64,000 nucleotides of DNA, taken from Bodonicaedibacter sp963693005. Its GTDB lineage: Bacteria; Pseudomonadota; Alphaproteobacteria; UBA6184. Both the position numbers and the translations under genes were made by a program. The notes beneath the pieces were generated by a model. It saw only the letters and a program-made list of their open reading frames with translations. It did not search any database and was not told where the DNA came from. This document shows, piece by piece, positions 43,601 to 52,056 of the stretch; the stretch's first letter is position 1, and each line of letters begins with the position of its first letter. Location: contig OY843726.1 of the NCBI GenBank assembly GCA_963693005.1, positions 310,001 to 374,000 on the forward strand, read 5' to 3'.

Positions 43601-44238
43601 CTAATGGTTCTTTAACTGCCGCAAGCACCACTTTAAATGTCTCAGGCATGACTGCGCTCATAACAATAGATATCAGTGGAGATGCAAATATCACAACCCT
43701 CTCTTCCGATGAAGATCTAGTCACTGTAACAACTGCAGCAGACCAACTAGAATACATTATAGTTTCTGGCACAGCTAAAGCAGACCTTGCAACGCTTGCT
43801 TGGGTGAACGATGCTGCAAAAACTGCTGCAAACGCAACATTGGATATCTCAGGAATGACTGCACTTACAGCCGCCAATATTACCAACACCGATATTACAA
43901 CTATAGAGGCTAATTATGGAGCTGCCTGGGCAGGCAATAAGCTAGAGCTCGCAGTTGCACATGCAAACGTCACACTTGCACTTGTCGGCGATTTAGCGGG
44001 AGGCAACCCCACACTTGATATGATTACAACAAATAAAGATAAAGTTACGACTCTTGACCTTACAGGCTTAACTAGCCTACCAGCTGCAGTTACAATCGGC
44101 CATGTAAGCGAACTTTCTGTAAACGTAACCACCGTTGACCTAACTGGCTCTGGGGTCACTGATGTTACGGCAAGCGAAAATAACGGTGGGGCGACAACCT
44201 TCACTTTACATGATGGTGTAACCACAGTAGTTAAATAA
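40657..44238 (+). CDS. Giant Thr/Ser-rich repeat surface protein
   Basis: A protein of up to 1193 residues. ATG 40678 gives a signal peptide (LYLRLLLTFLATKSGF); ATG 40657 is in frame 7 codons earlier. Residues to about 200 are helical and charged, then comes a Thr/Ser/Pro/Asp linker, then about 900 residues of leucine-rich-like solenoid. Nine copies of a Trp-anchored module occur (for example SVPTWATNGS, then LNLSAMTGL), and a block is duplicated 1038 bases apart. After the signal there is no Cys and no C-terminal barrel, so it is presumably exported and held at the surface by a partner. The lipoprotein-barrel gene follows after 12 bases. No family recognised. Confidence 0.8.
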   Translation: MVLKSTHMKLYLRLLLTFLATKSGFIQSLLATEPYPEKELASNAHDEHYADYLNGFNSDPLTQALQLHEDEIRAAIERKVALTLKSLTPDTSYDLEKLQALIQQISASILNTPEGFIVATELHNANPEISINSKNISPTSPATTPNEDKLKTVNDFVASVVKKDIQTAQDKKINLTDLTPKDIHDNTRATSNEKIDDIEKVRPQNPNLRPQPPVSLPTTSTTPIENIPAGTAGSNDSAQDTDSSEDPNSTTENPTTTPDSGSSTPNTVSSLIYDGQDLAQYTALTHITIPASQLGAPITSTRDLHTTITDDAAGAALNLENLKFKVSTLNLSAVTNILNNHVDITTYVGGSIDTLIIAGGNLNSISAPDTLPTLLSDASQLANIALVGAAGTSLPTWVNDTNMAANATLNVTGMPALTSVNFSGHDDIAHLIAADTLTTLTIDAGQIQSIRLTGNTTTALPSWITTNDNYATNSTLDISGLTNLASTDLNISTLTNLSSVIAPSSVTGTITLSNSVTSLTAAPTLNTLIAGDTLTTPTGPTALTSIVLSGSAASVPTWATNGSKTGAGAVLNLSAMTGLGTSIDLSTLDASITTVILPTSITTIIAPDTLTTLTGPTALTSITISGSAVSVPTWAVNGSLTAANTTLNLTGMTSPLLLDVSGDTNITTLNANKLNALTAHENLANVTGASTPTLAFIEIVGTAKTNLTTLAWATNGSLTSSSSGTMLELSRMTALAAPLNLSTVNNSIVNVSVSGISNITLSGAVTTLTADATLTTLTASEKLLNLSGPTALSSITLSGTSETDISNLTWLNTAAQIAPGAALNLTNMIGLTSPLDLSGISNNITSVTVTGVSNLTLPNTVTSLNADATLTTLTASDNLASIAGGANALTSITLSGSTASVPTWATNGSTTSAGATLNLSAMTGLGTSIDLSALDASITTVILPASVTAIISPDTLTTLTGPTALTSVTVSGSTASVPTWVTNGSLTAASTTLNVSGMTALITIDISGDANITTLSSDEDLVTVTTAADQLEYIIVSGTAKADLATLAWVNDAAKTAANATLDISGMTALTAANITNTDITTIEANYGAAWAGNKLELAVAHANVTLALVGDLAGGNPTLDMITTNKDKVTTLDLTGLTSLPAAVTIGHVSELSVNVTTVDLTGSGVTDVTASENNGGATTFTLHDGVTTVVK
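41845..43803 (+). repeat. Nine Trp-anchored modules with an internal duplication
   Basis: The Trp codons of the modules lie at 41845, 42043, 42328, 42556, 42790, 43084, 43366, 43594 and 43801. Modules 3-4 and 7-8 have the same 228-base spacing and nearly identical DNA (starting at 42304 and 43342, shift 1038 bases, 346 codons), which indicates a recent duplication or gene conversion. Confidence 0.85.
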
Positions 44239-44250
44239 ACAGGTGATTTA

Positions 44251-46194
44251 ATGAAAAAAATAACAAAACACGCATTTTTACTATCTACTGCAGCCTTACT
44301 GTGTGGCTGCGGAGATGTCAGCGACTCAGACTCCAACGAAACAACGCAAACATCAATAACCTTGCCTGACAATTTACAAGCACCTATCTATGTTTCACAC
44401 CCCAGCAATATTCATAACCAAGGTGAAAAATTCGAACTTCTAGATGCCGAACACATTACAACGCATGCCGCAATACGCAGTTCACTAAACAATAAACAGC
44501 ATATGGGTGATCAAACGTTCTCTGCACACAGGCTAGCACACACCTCAGATATGGAAACCCTACCTCAAGCTAGCGAAGATCAAGCAATATTTTTCGATAT
44601 GTTTGGCCATCACGCAACGCACCACCCTCGCAGCCGGGGAGAGATCAATCAAGCAGGAAAAGTTACTGGGTTATACCTAAAAAAAAGTCAAGTTCTAATG
44701 GAATCGGGGGGGCGTATGGATACTTTGGTCACACGCGCTGATGACACCGAAATTGTTACCAACGATTATGCACCTTTTACAGCCCACTCCTTCTTTTTAG
44801 ATGAAAAATCATCCGTAACGGGCAATGATGAAATTCGCTATGTCAATAGTACAAAAGTACCCTTTGGTATGACGTTTCAAGGTGTCACAGAATCACGCCC
44901 TTCACTTTATGATGAAACAAATGTTTTTTCAGCGAAAAAAGGTGATTTTGTCATTAAAGGACGCATGAATAAACAAACCATTTCTCCTGGAATGACCCTA
45001 AAAGCTTATGGATCAAAAACTTACATATCAGAATTAAACCATAGTGGGGGTACTCTAGTTCTTAAGGCTAGTTCACACTTAGAAACTAATTCATATACAG
45101 TTAATGCTCCCTCAAAGCTTGAATTCATTTGGGATACCTCAGTAGATAGGCCCAGAATGATCGTCAACGGTCCTCTTAGAATGTATGAGAATGTTGGGTT
45201 GGTTCTAACTGCTAATATTAGAAATCTTACAGAAGGGAAAATTGCAACTTTAATTCAATTTGATTCTGGCTCCGCAGCAGGTTTTAAAAAAGAACACGGC
45301 CGTTTTGGAGCAGATTTTGAAATTATCTCCGATAGTAATACTTTAAGTATCAGGCTCCTGAGAAAAGGTACAACTACAGCAACAATCGAAGGCTTATCTA
45401 ACAGCTCTGTTTCTCTAGCAAAACGCATTCTCGCTTCCAACTCAGAAGCTGCCTCCCAGCTCGCCTTAGCCGAAATTCACGATGCACACTCAGCATTAAG
45501 TGCTTCCTCTTCTGAGGCAAACCTACCTGCAGAAACCAATTGGTCATTGCCAAATTTTGCTGAACTAAACAAAAACACAACCACTCACAATAACACTTGG
45601 TCACAGCACCATAAAACAGGCGCAAGTGCCTTACATGCAATGGGCGTCACTTTGTCCGATTCAACTCAAATTGGGCTCAGCCTACTCTCAAATATAGAAA
45701 CTCAAAGCCCAACTGCTGGTGTTCATTGTCTAAAAAATAACCATACAGCAACTATTTTTGGAGACAACTCATCTATCGGTCTTCAACTAAATCAATCCAT
45801 GGGTATCTTTGATTTAGGAGTTACTCATCAGATTAGCTTGCGTTCCGGGACCATCAAAACTAATCTATGGGACTTACAGATCTCAAATGCCGTCCAACAC
45901 CGCACTAATGCATACCTTGGAGTCAACCTAAAGCTTCCACAACACGTAGGGAACACAGTCCAGTTAGGCGCTCGCATTCTAGTTGATCTCCACAAATCCC
46001 TAAATAATCACACCGCCTATATTAATGAGCTTCCCTTTAAAATTAATGGCCAATCACTTAATAGAAATGTAGGATTACAACTAAATGCTGCTTTCCCATT
46101 TAGCTCAGGATATCTTTCTTTTTCATATGACTCCTACGCAACATCACAACAATTAAATTCAACTATAAGCCTAACTTTTGCTCTTCATGATTAA
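44251..46194 (+). CDS. Lipoprotein with autotransporter-like C-terminal barrel
   Basis: A 647-residue protein with a lipoprotein signal (AFLLSTAALLCGCGD; Cys in LLCGC), a beta-rich middle part like an autotransporter passenger (TLKAYGSKTYISELNHSGGT, MIVNGPLRMYENVGLVLTA), a short helical link (LAKRILASNSEAASQLALAE) and a C-terminal region of about 200 residues with alternating strands (TQIGLSLLSNIE, YLSFSYDSY, LNSTISLTFALHD). It starts 12 bases after the giant repeat protein with AGGTG as ribosome binding site, so the two are an operon. It may anchor or export the repeat protein (inference). Family not recognised. Confidence 0.7.
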   Translation: MKKITKHAFLLSTAALLCGCGDVSDSDSNETTQTSITLPDNLQAPIYVSHPSNIHNQGEKFELLDAEHITTHAAIRSSLNNKQHMGDQTFSAHRLAHTSDMETLPQASEDQAIFFDMFGHHATHHPRSRGEINQAGKVTGLYLKKSQVLMESGGRMDTLVTRADDTEIVTNDYAPFTAHSFFLDEKSSVTGNDEIRYVNSTKVPFGMTFQGVTESRPSLYDETNVFSAKKGDFVIKGRMNKQTISPGMTLKAYGSKTYISELNHSGGTLVLKASSHLETNSYTVNAPSKLEFIWDTSVDRPRMIVNGPLRMYENVGLVLTANIRNLTEGKIATLIQFDSGSAAGFKKEHGRFGADFEIISDSNTLSIRLLRKGTTTATIEGLSNSSVSLAKRILASNSEAASQLALAEIHDAHSALSASSSEANLPAETNWSLPNFAELNKNTTTHNNTWSQHHKTGASALHAMGVTLSDSTQIGLSLLSNIETQSPTAGVHCLKNNHTATIFGDNSSIGLQLNQSMGIFDLGVTHQISLRSGTIKTNLWDLQISNAVQHRTNAYLGVNLKLPQHVGNTVQLGARILVDLHKSLNNHTAYINELPFKINGQSLNRNVGLQLNAAFPFSSGYLSFSYDSYATSQQLNSTISLTFALHD

Positions 46195-46197
46195 CCA

Positions 46198-46220
46198 CTA
46201 AGGGGGATAGCCCCCCTTAG
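46198..46220 (+). terminator. Stem-loop after the surface cassette
   Basis: CTAAGGGGG (46198-46206), loop ATAG, CCCCCCTTAG (46211-46220). Strong stem but no proper T-run, so either a weak terminator or an mRNA-end stabiliser. Confidence 0.5.
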
Positions 46221-46311
46221 TTACTATTAAAAAAACTCTTTACCCTTTTCAAAATTGTATTTCATAGAAGAACACTATATAATTCACTCAAAAGTTTAAA
46301 AGGAGACACCT

Positions 46312-47130
46312 ATGTCCAACCTGCTAATGGCGGGCAAAAAAGGCTTGATTATGGGCCTAGCAAATGAAAATTCTATTGCCTGGGGAATTGCACAATCTCT
46401 ACATGCTCAAGGTGCAGAACTTGCGTTCAGTTATCAAGGCGATATTTTTTTAAAACGTATCACGCCACTACTCGACAGCATTAATTGCAAAAATATGGTG
46501 CAATGCGACGTTCAAGACGACTCCAGCATTGAAGAAATGTCCAAACATTTAGAGAAAACTTTTGGAAAAATTGATTTTATTGTTCATGCAGTTGCCTTTT
46601 CAGATAAAAATCAACTCAAAGGTCGGTATATGGACACTACACGCGATAACTTCGCGATGACAATGGACATTTCCTGCTATTCATTTACTTCTGTTTGCCA
46701 AAAGCTATACCCCATCATGAACCCAGGAAGCAGCTGTGTTACATTATCATATTATGGCGCAGAAAAAGTAATGCCTCACTACAATGTAATGGGGGTTGCA
46801 AAGGCTGCCTTAGAAACAAGTGTGCAATATTTAGCTGCTGACTTAGGACCCGACAATATTCGCGTTAACGCCATTTCTGCAGGCCCGATGAGAACTCTTG
46901 CTGCAGCCGGAATTAGCGATTTTCGATATATGTTACGTTGGAATGAAGTGAATTCTCCATTGCGTCGGAATACGACTCAAGAAGACGTAGGAGGCACAGC
47001 TTTATATTTATTAAGCGATCTTGCTAGCGGTGTAACCGGTGAGTTGATTCACGTAGATAGCGGGTATCATGTTGTCGGAATGAAGGCCGTCGATGCCCCA
47101 GATCTCACAATTGAAAAAAGTCAGAAATAA
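46312..47130 (+). CDS. fabI: Enoyl-ACP reductase (NADH), FabI type
   Basis: Last reductive step of type II fatty-acid elongation. The 272-residue SDR protein has the FabI N-terminal motif GLIMGLANENSIAWGIAQSL and the catalytic Tyr-x6-Lys arrangement in YNVMGVAKAALE, with SAGPMRTLAAAGI as the substrate-loop region. It starts after AAAGGAG. Its stop is immediately followed by the rpe start, so the two are cotranscribed. Confidence 0.96.
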   Translation: MSNLLMAGKKGLIMGLANENSIAWGIAQSLHAQGAELAFSYQGDIFLKRITPLLDSINCKNMVQCDVQDDSSIEEMSKHLEKTFGKIDFIVHAVAFSDKNQLKGRYMDTTRDNFAMTMDISCYSFTSVCQKLYPIMNPGSSCVTLSYYGAEKVMPHYNVMGVAKAALETSVQYLAADLGPDNIRVNAISAGPMRTLAAAGISDFRYMLRWNEVNSPLRRNTTQEDVGGTALYLLSDLASGVTGELIHVDSGYHVVGMKAVDAPDLTIEKSQK

Positions 47131-47760
47131 ATGAAAGTTGCCCCATCCATCCTTTCTGCAAATTGGTTAAACTTAGCCAAAACAGTAAATATGCTAGAGG
47201 ATGCTGGGGCCGACTGGCTGCACATTGATGTAATGGACGGGCACTTTGTCCCAGACATCACCATGGGATCTCAAATGGTCTCTAACTTAGCTCAAGCAAC
47301 GCTCTTACCTCTAGATGTCCATCTTATGGTAGATAACCCAGAACATTTTATTGAGCCCCTAGCTATTGCCGGGGCAAAGCATATTTATATTCATTGCGAA
47401 CTTACTAACAAAGATATTAAAAGCCTTCTCCAATATATTCATAGTTTTGGTTGCAAAGCAGGCCTTGCCATCAATCCAGAATCACCAGTTGCAGCAACTA
47501 CCCCCTTTTTAGATCACTTCGAAAACATCCTTGTCATGAGCGTTAATCCCGGAAAAAGTGGTCAAAAGTTTATGCCAGAAGCTCTTAACAAGATCTCATT
47601 CTTCTGCGATAAAGTTGAAGAAATAGTTGTAGATGGAGGCATCAACAATTACACGTCCACCCTCGCTGCCGATGCTGGAGCATCAGCACTTGTGTCAGGA
47701 TCCTATATCTTTAACCACTCCAATCCGGCTACTGCGATACAGCAACTTAAAAGCTTGTAA
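47131..47760 (+). CDS. rpe: Ribulose-phosphate 3-epimerase
   Basis: Interconverts ribulose 5-phosphate and xylulose 5-phosphate in the pentose phosphate pathway. The 209-residue TIM barrel shows APSILSANWLNLA, WLHIDVMDGHFVPDIT, PLDVHLMVDNPEHF, LVMSVNPGKSGQKFMP and VVDGGINNYT, all family motifs with the catalytic Asp pair. The ATG directly abuts the fabI stop codon. The pairing with fabI is unusual and probably incidental. Confidence 0.96.
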   Translation: MKVAPSILSANWLNLAKTVNMLEDAGADWLHIDVMDGHFVPDITMGSQMVSNLAQATLLPLDVHLMVDNPEHFIEPLAIAGAKHIYIHCELTNKDIKSLLQYIHSFGCKAGLAINPESPVAATTPFLDHFENILVMSVNPGKSGQKFMPEALNKISFFCDKVEEIVVDGGINNYTSTLAADAGASALVSGSYIFNHSNPATAIQQLKSL

Positions 47761-48012
47761 TCCACGTTTATCTAAAAGCCCTCCGATAAGTTTATTGCAC
47801 AAAAGCATGGAGATTTCTCTTCGAAAACACAAGAAACTGGGCCCTCACGAGTGACAACTATATATAGCGTCTATTCGCCTTTTTTATCTTCGTTTTAAAG
47901 CAGTTAAATTATCTAGTATGCCACTCTCATTGAATACTGTCTGAAACTATAATGATGACATACCCGCATGAAAAGCACGTCCTTGTCTGACTAAAAAATA
48001 TGCAGACTCTAA

Positions 48013-49353
48013 TCAAGGTTTTAAAAAAGTTTTTTCTAACCAATGAATAGTATAATCACCTTTTTTAACATCGTCATTTTCTACCAGACGTTGGTGTAAT
48101 TTTATATTTGTCTTAACACCGTCAATGTAAAACTCTTTCAATGCCCGGCGCAAACGCCCTAAACATTGTTCGCGATTTTTCCCATGAGCAATCAGTTTAC
48201 CCACCATACTGTCATAATAAGGAGGTATCTGATACCCCGCATACAAAGCACTATCAATTCGAATACCCGGCCCACCCGGAGCATGAAAGTGTGTAACTTT
48301 TCCTGGGCTTGGCATAAATGTATCTGGGTCTTCAGCATTAATTCGGCATTCAATCGCATGTCCACGAAAAACAATATCAGACTGTTTCAAGGTCAATGGA
48401 TTTCCAGCCGCCACAGATATTTGTTCATGAACAAGATCAATGCCTGTAATTAACTCAGTAACAGGATGTTCAACTTGAATGCGCGTATTCATTTCTATGA
48501 AATAAAAGCTTCCGTGTTCATACAAAAACTCAACTGTTCCAAGACCACGATATTTCATTTTGCGCATAGCACTTGCGCAAATCTCACCCAACTCATTGCG
48601 CTGTTTGTCCGTGATTATCGGAGACGGAGCCTCCTCAAATACTTTTTGATGACGACGCTGCAAAGAACAATCACGCTCTCCTAAATGGATTGCATGTCCC
48701 TTACCATCACCCAACACTTGTACTTCAATATGACGCGGCTCACCTAAGTACTTCTCTATGTATACTCGGTCATCACCAAAGTTTGCTAAAGCTTCTGAAC
48801 GGGCCAAACGAAAAGCTGACTCTATTTCATCCAGAGAATTTACAACCTTCATCCCCTTGCCGCCGCCGCCAGAAGCAGCTTTGATCAGTACGGGGCAACC
48901 AATATCAAAGCAAACCTTCTTTGCTTCATCCACGGTATCAACTGCACCTTCAGAACCAGGAACTGTCGGTATACCCAATTCCTCTGCAGTAATTTTTGCC
49001 TGAACTTTATCACCCATTGTCACAATATGCTCAGGGTCTGGCCCAATAAAAATCATGCCATGATCTTCAACCATTTGCGCAAATTTTGCGTTTTCCGACA
49101 AAAAGCCAAATCCGGGGTGAATTGCATCCGCCCCCGTAATTTCAGCTGCTGCCATTATAGATTGTGTATTTAAGTAACTATCTTTCGCAGGCCCCGGCCC
49201 AATACAAACACTCTCATTGGCCAGCAATACATGTTTAGCAGATGCATCAGCGGTTGAATGAACTGCTACAACCTGAATATCCATTTCCCGACATGCACGC
49301 AAAATACGAAGTGCGATCTCGCCTCTATTAGCGATTAGAACTTTCTTAATCAT
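48013..49353 (-). CDS. accC: Acetyl-CoA carboxylase biotin carboxylase subunit
   Basis: Carboxylates biotin on AccB with ATP and bicarbonate, the first half-reaction of malonyl-CoA formation. The 446-residue protein has KVLIANRGEIALRILRACRE, AIHPGFGFLSENAKFA, the ATP-grasp loop KAASGGGGKGMKVV, and FIEMNTRIQVEHPVTELITG. Length is normal. It follows accB after 6 bases. Confidence 0.97.
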   Translation of the reverse strand: MIKKVLIANRGEIALRILRACREMDIQVVAVHSTADASAKHVLLANESVCIGPGPAKDSYLNTQSIMAAAEITGADAIHPGFGFLSENAKFAQMVEDHGMIFIGPDPEHIVTMGDKVQAKITAEELGIPTVPGSEGAVDTVDEAKKVCFDIGCPVLIKAASGGGGKGMKVVNSLDEIESAFRLARSEALANFGDDRVYIEKYLGEPRHIEVQVLGDGKGHAIHLGERDCSLQRRHQKVFEEAPSPIITDKQRNELGEICASAMRKMKYRGLGTVEFLYEHGSFYFIEMNTRIQVEHPVTELITGIDLVHEQISVAAGNPLTLKQSDIVFRGHAIECRINAEDPDTFMPSPGKVTHFHAPGGPGIRIDSALYAGYQIPPYYDSMVGKLIAHGKNREQCLGRLRRALKEFYIDGVKTNIKLHQRLVENDDVKKGDYTIHWLEKTFLKP

Positions 49354-49359
49354 AAAAAC

Positions 49360-49815
49360 CTACTCGATAGTCAGCAATGTGTCACCAAACTCAACTGGGC
49401 TTGCATCTTCAAAGCAAACTTTTTTAACCGTTCCAGACATATGCGCCTTAATGGGGTTCATAACCTTCATTGCCTCAATAATGCAAACTGTATCACCTTT
49501 GTTCACTCTAGCTCCAGCTGTTACAAAGGCAGCCGCTCCAGGCTCTGGAGACAAATATAAAGTTCCTACCATTGGAGATTTTACATCCCCAAGAGAAGGC
49601 ACTACTGTATTAGCAAGATTTGAGTCCGGGGCCTGAGACGCAACCGCTGATGTCGGAAGTGTCTGCACTACTGTAGAAGAAATCGAGCGCGTCAATCGAA
49701 CGCGCCGACCTTGATCTTCATACTCAATTTCGCTTAAGTTTGCATCTTCCAGAACTTTTGCTAAGGTCTGGATTGCGTTTTTATCAATTTCAAATGAGAA
49801 TCTTTTATCCGTCAT
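49360..49815 (-). CDS. accB: Biotin carboxyl carrier protein
   Basis: Carries biotin between AccC and the carboxyltransferase. The 151-residue protein has the N-terminal helical part (KVLEDANLSEIEYEDQGRRV), an Ala/Pro/Ser linker and the biotinyl domain with CIIEAMKVMNPIKAH, where the Lys of EAMKVMN is biotinylated. It is coupled to accC downstream. Confidence 0.96.
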   Translation of the reverse strand: MTDKRFSFEIDKNAIQTLAKVLEDANLSEIEYEDQGRRVRLTRSISSTVVQTLPTSAVASQAPDSNLANTVVPSLGDVKSPMVGTLYLSPEPGAAAFVTAGARVNKGDTVCIIEAMKVMNPIKAHMSGTVKKVCFEDASPVEFGDTLLTIE

Positions 49816-49834
49816 GGGTGTCGCCGTGGGTTAA

Positions 49835-50623
49835 TTATTTCTGTTCGCGAATTTTCTTTAATACTAAGTCTAAGTCTTCAGGAGTAATGGCCTGCTTCAA
49901 TAAAAAGTCGCCAACCACATATCCAGGGACCTGTGTGATTCCTAGCTTTTCAGCCAAGGAACGGTTGTTTAACAATGCTTCCTTTGTATCCGCAGCGTCT
50001 ACGTCTGCCTCTAACTTAGTTCGGTTTACTCCAGGCAGATTACCCGCAATATCCATCAAAGACGTCTCAGTTAACATCTCAGACGTTGCTAACATTTTGT
50101 CGTGAAACTTTACAAACAAGCCTTGCTTATTTAAGGCAATAGCTACACGTGCTGTTTTCTGTGCCAATGCCGATGCATCCGGTAAAAAGCGTACAGCAAC
50201 CCGGAATTTCTTATCCTTTGCCATTACGTTTTGATACATTTTAAACATTGCTTTTGACTTAGAGTCTACGTAATCGCCAAACATAATTAATGTTGTATCT
50301 GCTCCTGCAGGTCCAATCATAGGAAGACCAGAAGCATGATCAATATCCGAACGATACTTCTTAAGTAACTCAACCACACGCTCTTGCTGCTTATCTGCTA
50401 CTTGTTTTTGCAAATTCATAATAGACTCAGCTAAAACATTTGGGTTTTTAACAACATATGCGTGTACAATTTTCTCAATTGCAGCTACTTGCGACTTACT
50501 AAAAGCTGTTTGATCTACTTCAACAGTTGGTTTATTTGTGTTTTCTTCTTTTTCTTTTTTGGAACATGCCCCTAACAACGCTGTTGCTGTTAGTAACAGT
50601 GAAAGTTGTTTTTTCATCTTCAA
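49835..50623 (-). CDS. DsbA-fold lipoprotein lacking the CXXC active site
   Basis: A 262-residue lipoprotein (signal LSLLLTATALLGAC, Cys about 20) with a Com1/DsbA-like thioredoxin fold: a helical N-terminal segment (IEKIVHAYVVKNPNVLAESI) and the core starting TLIMFGDYVDSKSKAMFKMY. Where relatives have DY-x-Cys-x-x-Cys, this protein has DYVDSKSK, with Asp about 120 and Ser about 123. The cis-Pro loop is kept (GITQVPGYVVGD). The only Cys is the lipidation site, so it cannot do thiol exchange; a chaperone or surface role is more likely. Confidence 0.8.
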   Translation of the reverse strand: MKMKKQLSLLLTATALLGACSKKEKEENTNKPTVEVDQTAFSKSQVAAIEKIVHAYVVKNPNVLAESIMNLQKQVADKQQERVVELLKKYRSDIDHASGLPMIGPAGADTTLIMFGDYVDSKSKAMFKMYQNVMAKDKKFRVAVRFLPDASALAQKTARVAIALNKQGLFVKFHDKMLATSEMLTETSLMDIAGNLPGVNRTKLEADVDAADTKEALLNNRSLAEKLGITQVPGYVVGDFLLKQAITPEDLDLVLKKIREQK

Positions 50624-50663
50624 ATATCCCGTAATAATTTCAATTGGGCTAATCTAACATATT

Positions 50664-52052
50664 TCAAAAACTCTCAAAAGAATTTTCGTCAATATCCCCT
50701 ATTCTTAATTCTAAATCACTCAACTTCACCGCATCTGTTGTGCCCGCTTTTACAATTTGTTTTGCCGCTTTCAAGTATCTCTTAGCCCCATTTAAGTTTT
50801 TCATTGCCAAATTAGCTTCAGCCAAGGAATATAGCTGCATTGCCTTATCACCTAACAAATCATAAATACGGGCATACTGATCCCAAACACTTGGGCTACG
50901 CTTTAAATCTTTATCCAAAGCCTCAATGGTGGTCATCTCCCTTAGTGCTTCCGAGGCTCGCTTTAGTAGCACCAAAGTCGTCGCGCGCTCAAAGCGCATA
51001 ATGACTTCTTTACGCCCCGTAACACTCATCTTTTCTGCCAAATTTATCGCTGCACTTATATCGCCCAAGGCTTTTTCAGAGCTTCCCGCGGCCTGATGCA
51101 CCTCACCTCGTGAAAACAATAAATACGGATCTGTTGGATGTTTTTTAATAAGCAAAGTTAACATTTCCAAAGATTTTTTATGATTTCCAACGGTTCCCAA
51201 CACCAATGCTTTAGCATACAGAGCATCTGATTGCGTCATATCCGGGTATAATGAATCCACCTCGTGCGAACTCATTGTAAACGCAGCAACACGCGCTTTC
51301 GCCATTTTAAACGTATATTGATAATCGTCTGGCATTGCTTTCTTATGTGCTTCAACCATATACTGGTCTACATACTCTCTCCGCTCAATACTAGCTGGGT
51401 GCGTCTGCAAATAAATAGGCAACTCTGCCGAACCATGGTCCTTTGACAGTTTTAGCATCGTTTCTGTTGCATCACGAAAACCCCATAACGGCCAATCCAA
51501 CTTCTTTAGCAATCGAATCGCATAATCATCTGCTGTTCGTTCTTGACCTCGCGAATATGCCGTAAATTGGCTAGTAGCAATATTTTGAGCTCCCAGAATT
51601 CCTGCGATTCCAACCTCTGGGTGCCCAGTCGCCACACTTAATAAGCCACCTAATGCCGCTCCCACAATCATAGTTGCCGCGGCTTTAGGAAGCACTCCAG
51701 ACAAAGTTCGAACAATGTGACGACCTGCTTGGTGTCCAGTTTCATGTGCCAAAACCCCAGCTAGTTCTTCAACCGTTTTCGTGCGTATAAAAAACCCCGT
51801 ATGCGTCACAACTAAATTTTCTAACGTTGCAAATGCGTTGTAACGAGAATCTACTATTACACGGGGCTGAACTAAAGTTGGGTTCAGCTCTGCGGCCTTA
51901 TACAACGGCTGCAGAATTTTTAGTAAAAAGTTTTCTAACTGAGGGTCTCGATAAATATGCCCCTGCTTCCATTGCGCCGTATTAGCACTCAGCGCCGATG
52001 TATCTAGTTGTAAGAATACCGATAGTATCAATGCAAACAGGTATTTTATCAT
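50664..52052 (-). CDS. M48 family periplasmic metalloprotease with TPR (BepA-like)
   Basis: A protein of about 462 residues with a signal peptide (YLFALILSVFLQLDTSALSA), a gluzincin domain with the zinc motif LAHETGHQAGRH (HExxH) and the third-ligand region SRGQERTADDYAIRL, then C-terminal TPR-like helices (LFSRGEVHQAAGSSEKALGD). This is the BepA/YfgC layout, which degrades stalled outer-membrane proteins. ATG 52052 with AAGGATAAG is preferred over an upstream GTG-type start at 52100 that would overlap rne. Confidence 0.88.
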   Translation of the reverse strand: MIKYLFALILSVFLQLDTSALSANTAQWKQGHIYRDPQLENFLLKILQPLYKAAELNPTLVQPRVIVDSRYNAFATLENLVVTHTGFFIRTKTVEELAGVLAHETGHQAGRHIVRTLSGVLPKAAATMIVGAALGGLLSVATGHPEVGIAGILGAQNIATSQFTAYSRGQERTADDYAIRLLKKLDWPLWGFRDATETMLKLSKDHGSAELPIYLQTHPASIERREYVDQYMVEAHKKAMPDDYQYTFKMAKARVAAFTMSSHEVDSLYPDMTQSDALYAKALVLGTVGNHKKSLEMLTLLIKKHPTDPYLLFSRGEVHQAAGSSEKALGDISAAINLAEKMSVTGRKEVIMRFERATTLVLLKRASEALREMTTIEALDKDLKRSPSVWDQYARIYDLLGDKAMQLYSLAEANLAMKNLNGAKRYLKAAKQIVKAGTTDAVKLSDLELRIGDIDENSFESF

Positions 52053-52056
52053 TATC

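Noticed and set aside
41845..43803. CRISPR-like array
   Set aside because: The repeats are long, in-frame coding modules with variable spacing; there are no short identical repeats with unique spacers anywhere in the window.
42063..43889. A 608-codon ORF antisense to the giant repeat protein
   Set aside because: It mirrors the sense repeats: the regular Thr/Ser codon pattern keeps the opposite frame open. The product is Val/Ala/Glu-rich low complexity with no domain, and the sense gene has a signal peptide and operon partner.
43914..44372. A 152-codon minus-strand ORF spanning the junction of the repeat protein and the lipoprotein gene
   Set aside because: Antisense to two convincing genes, low-complexity translation, no ribosome binding site.
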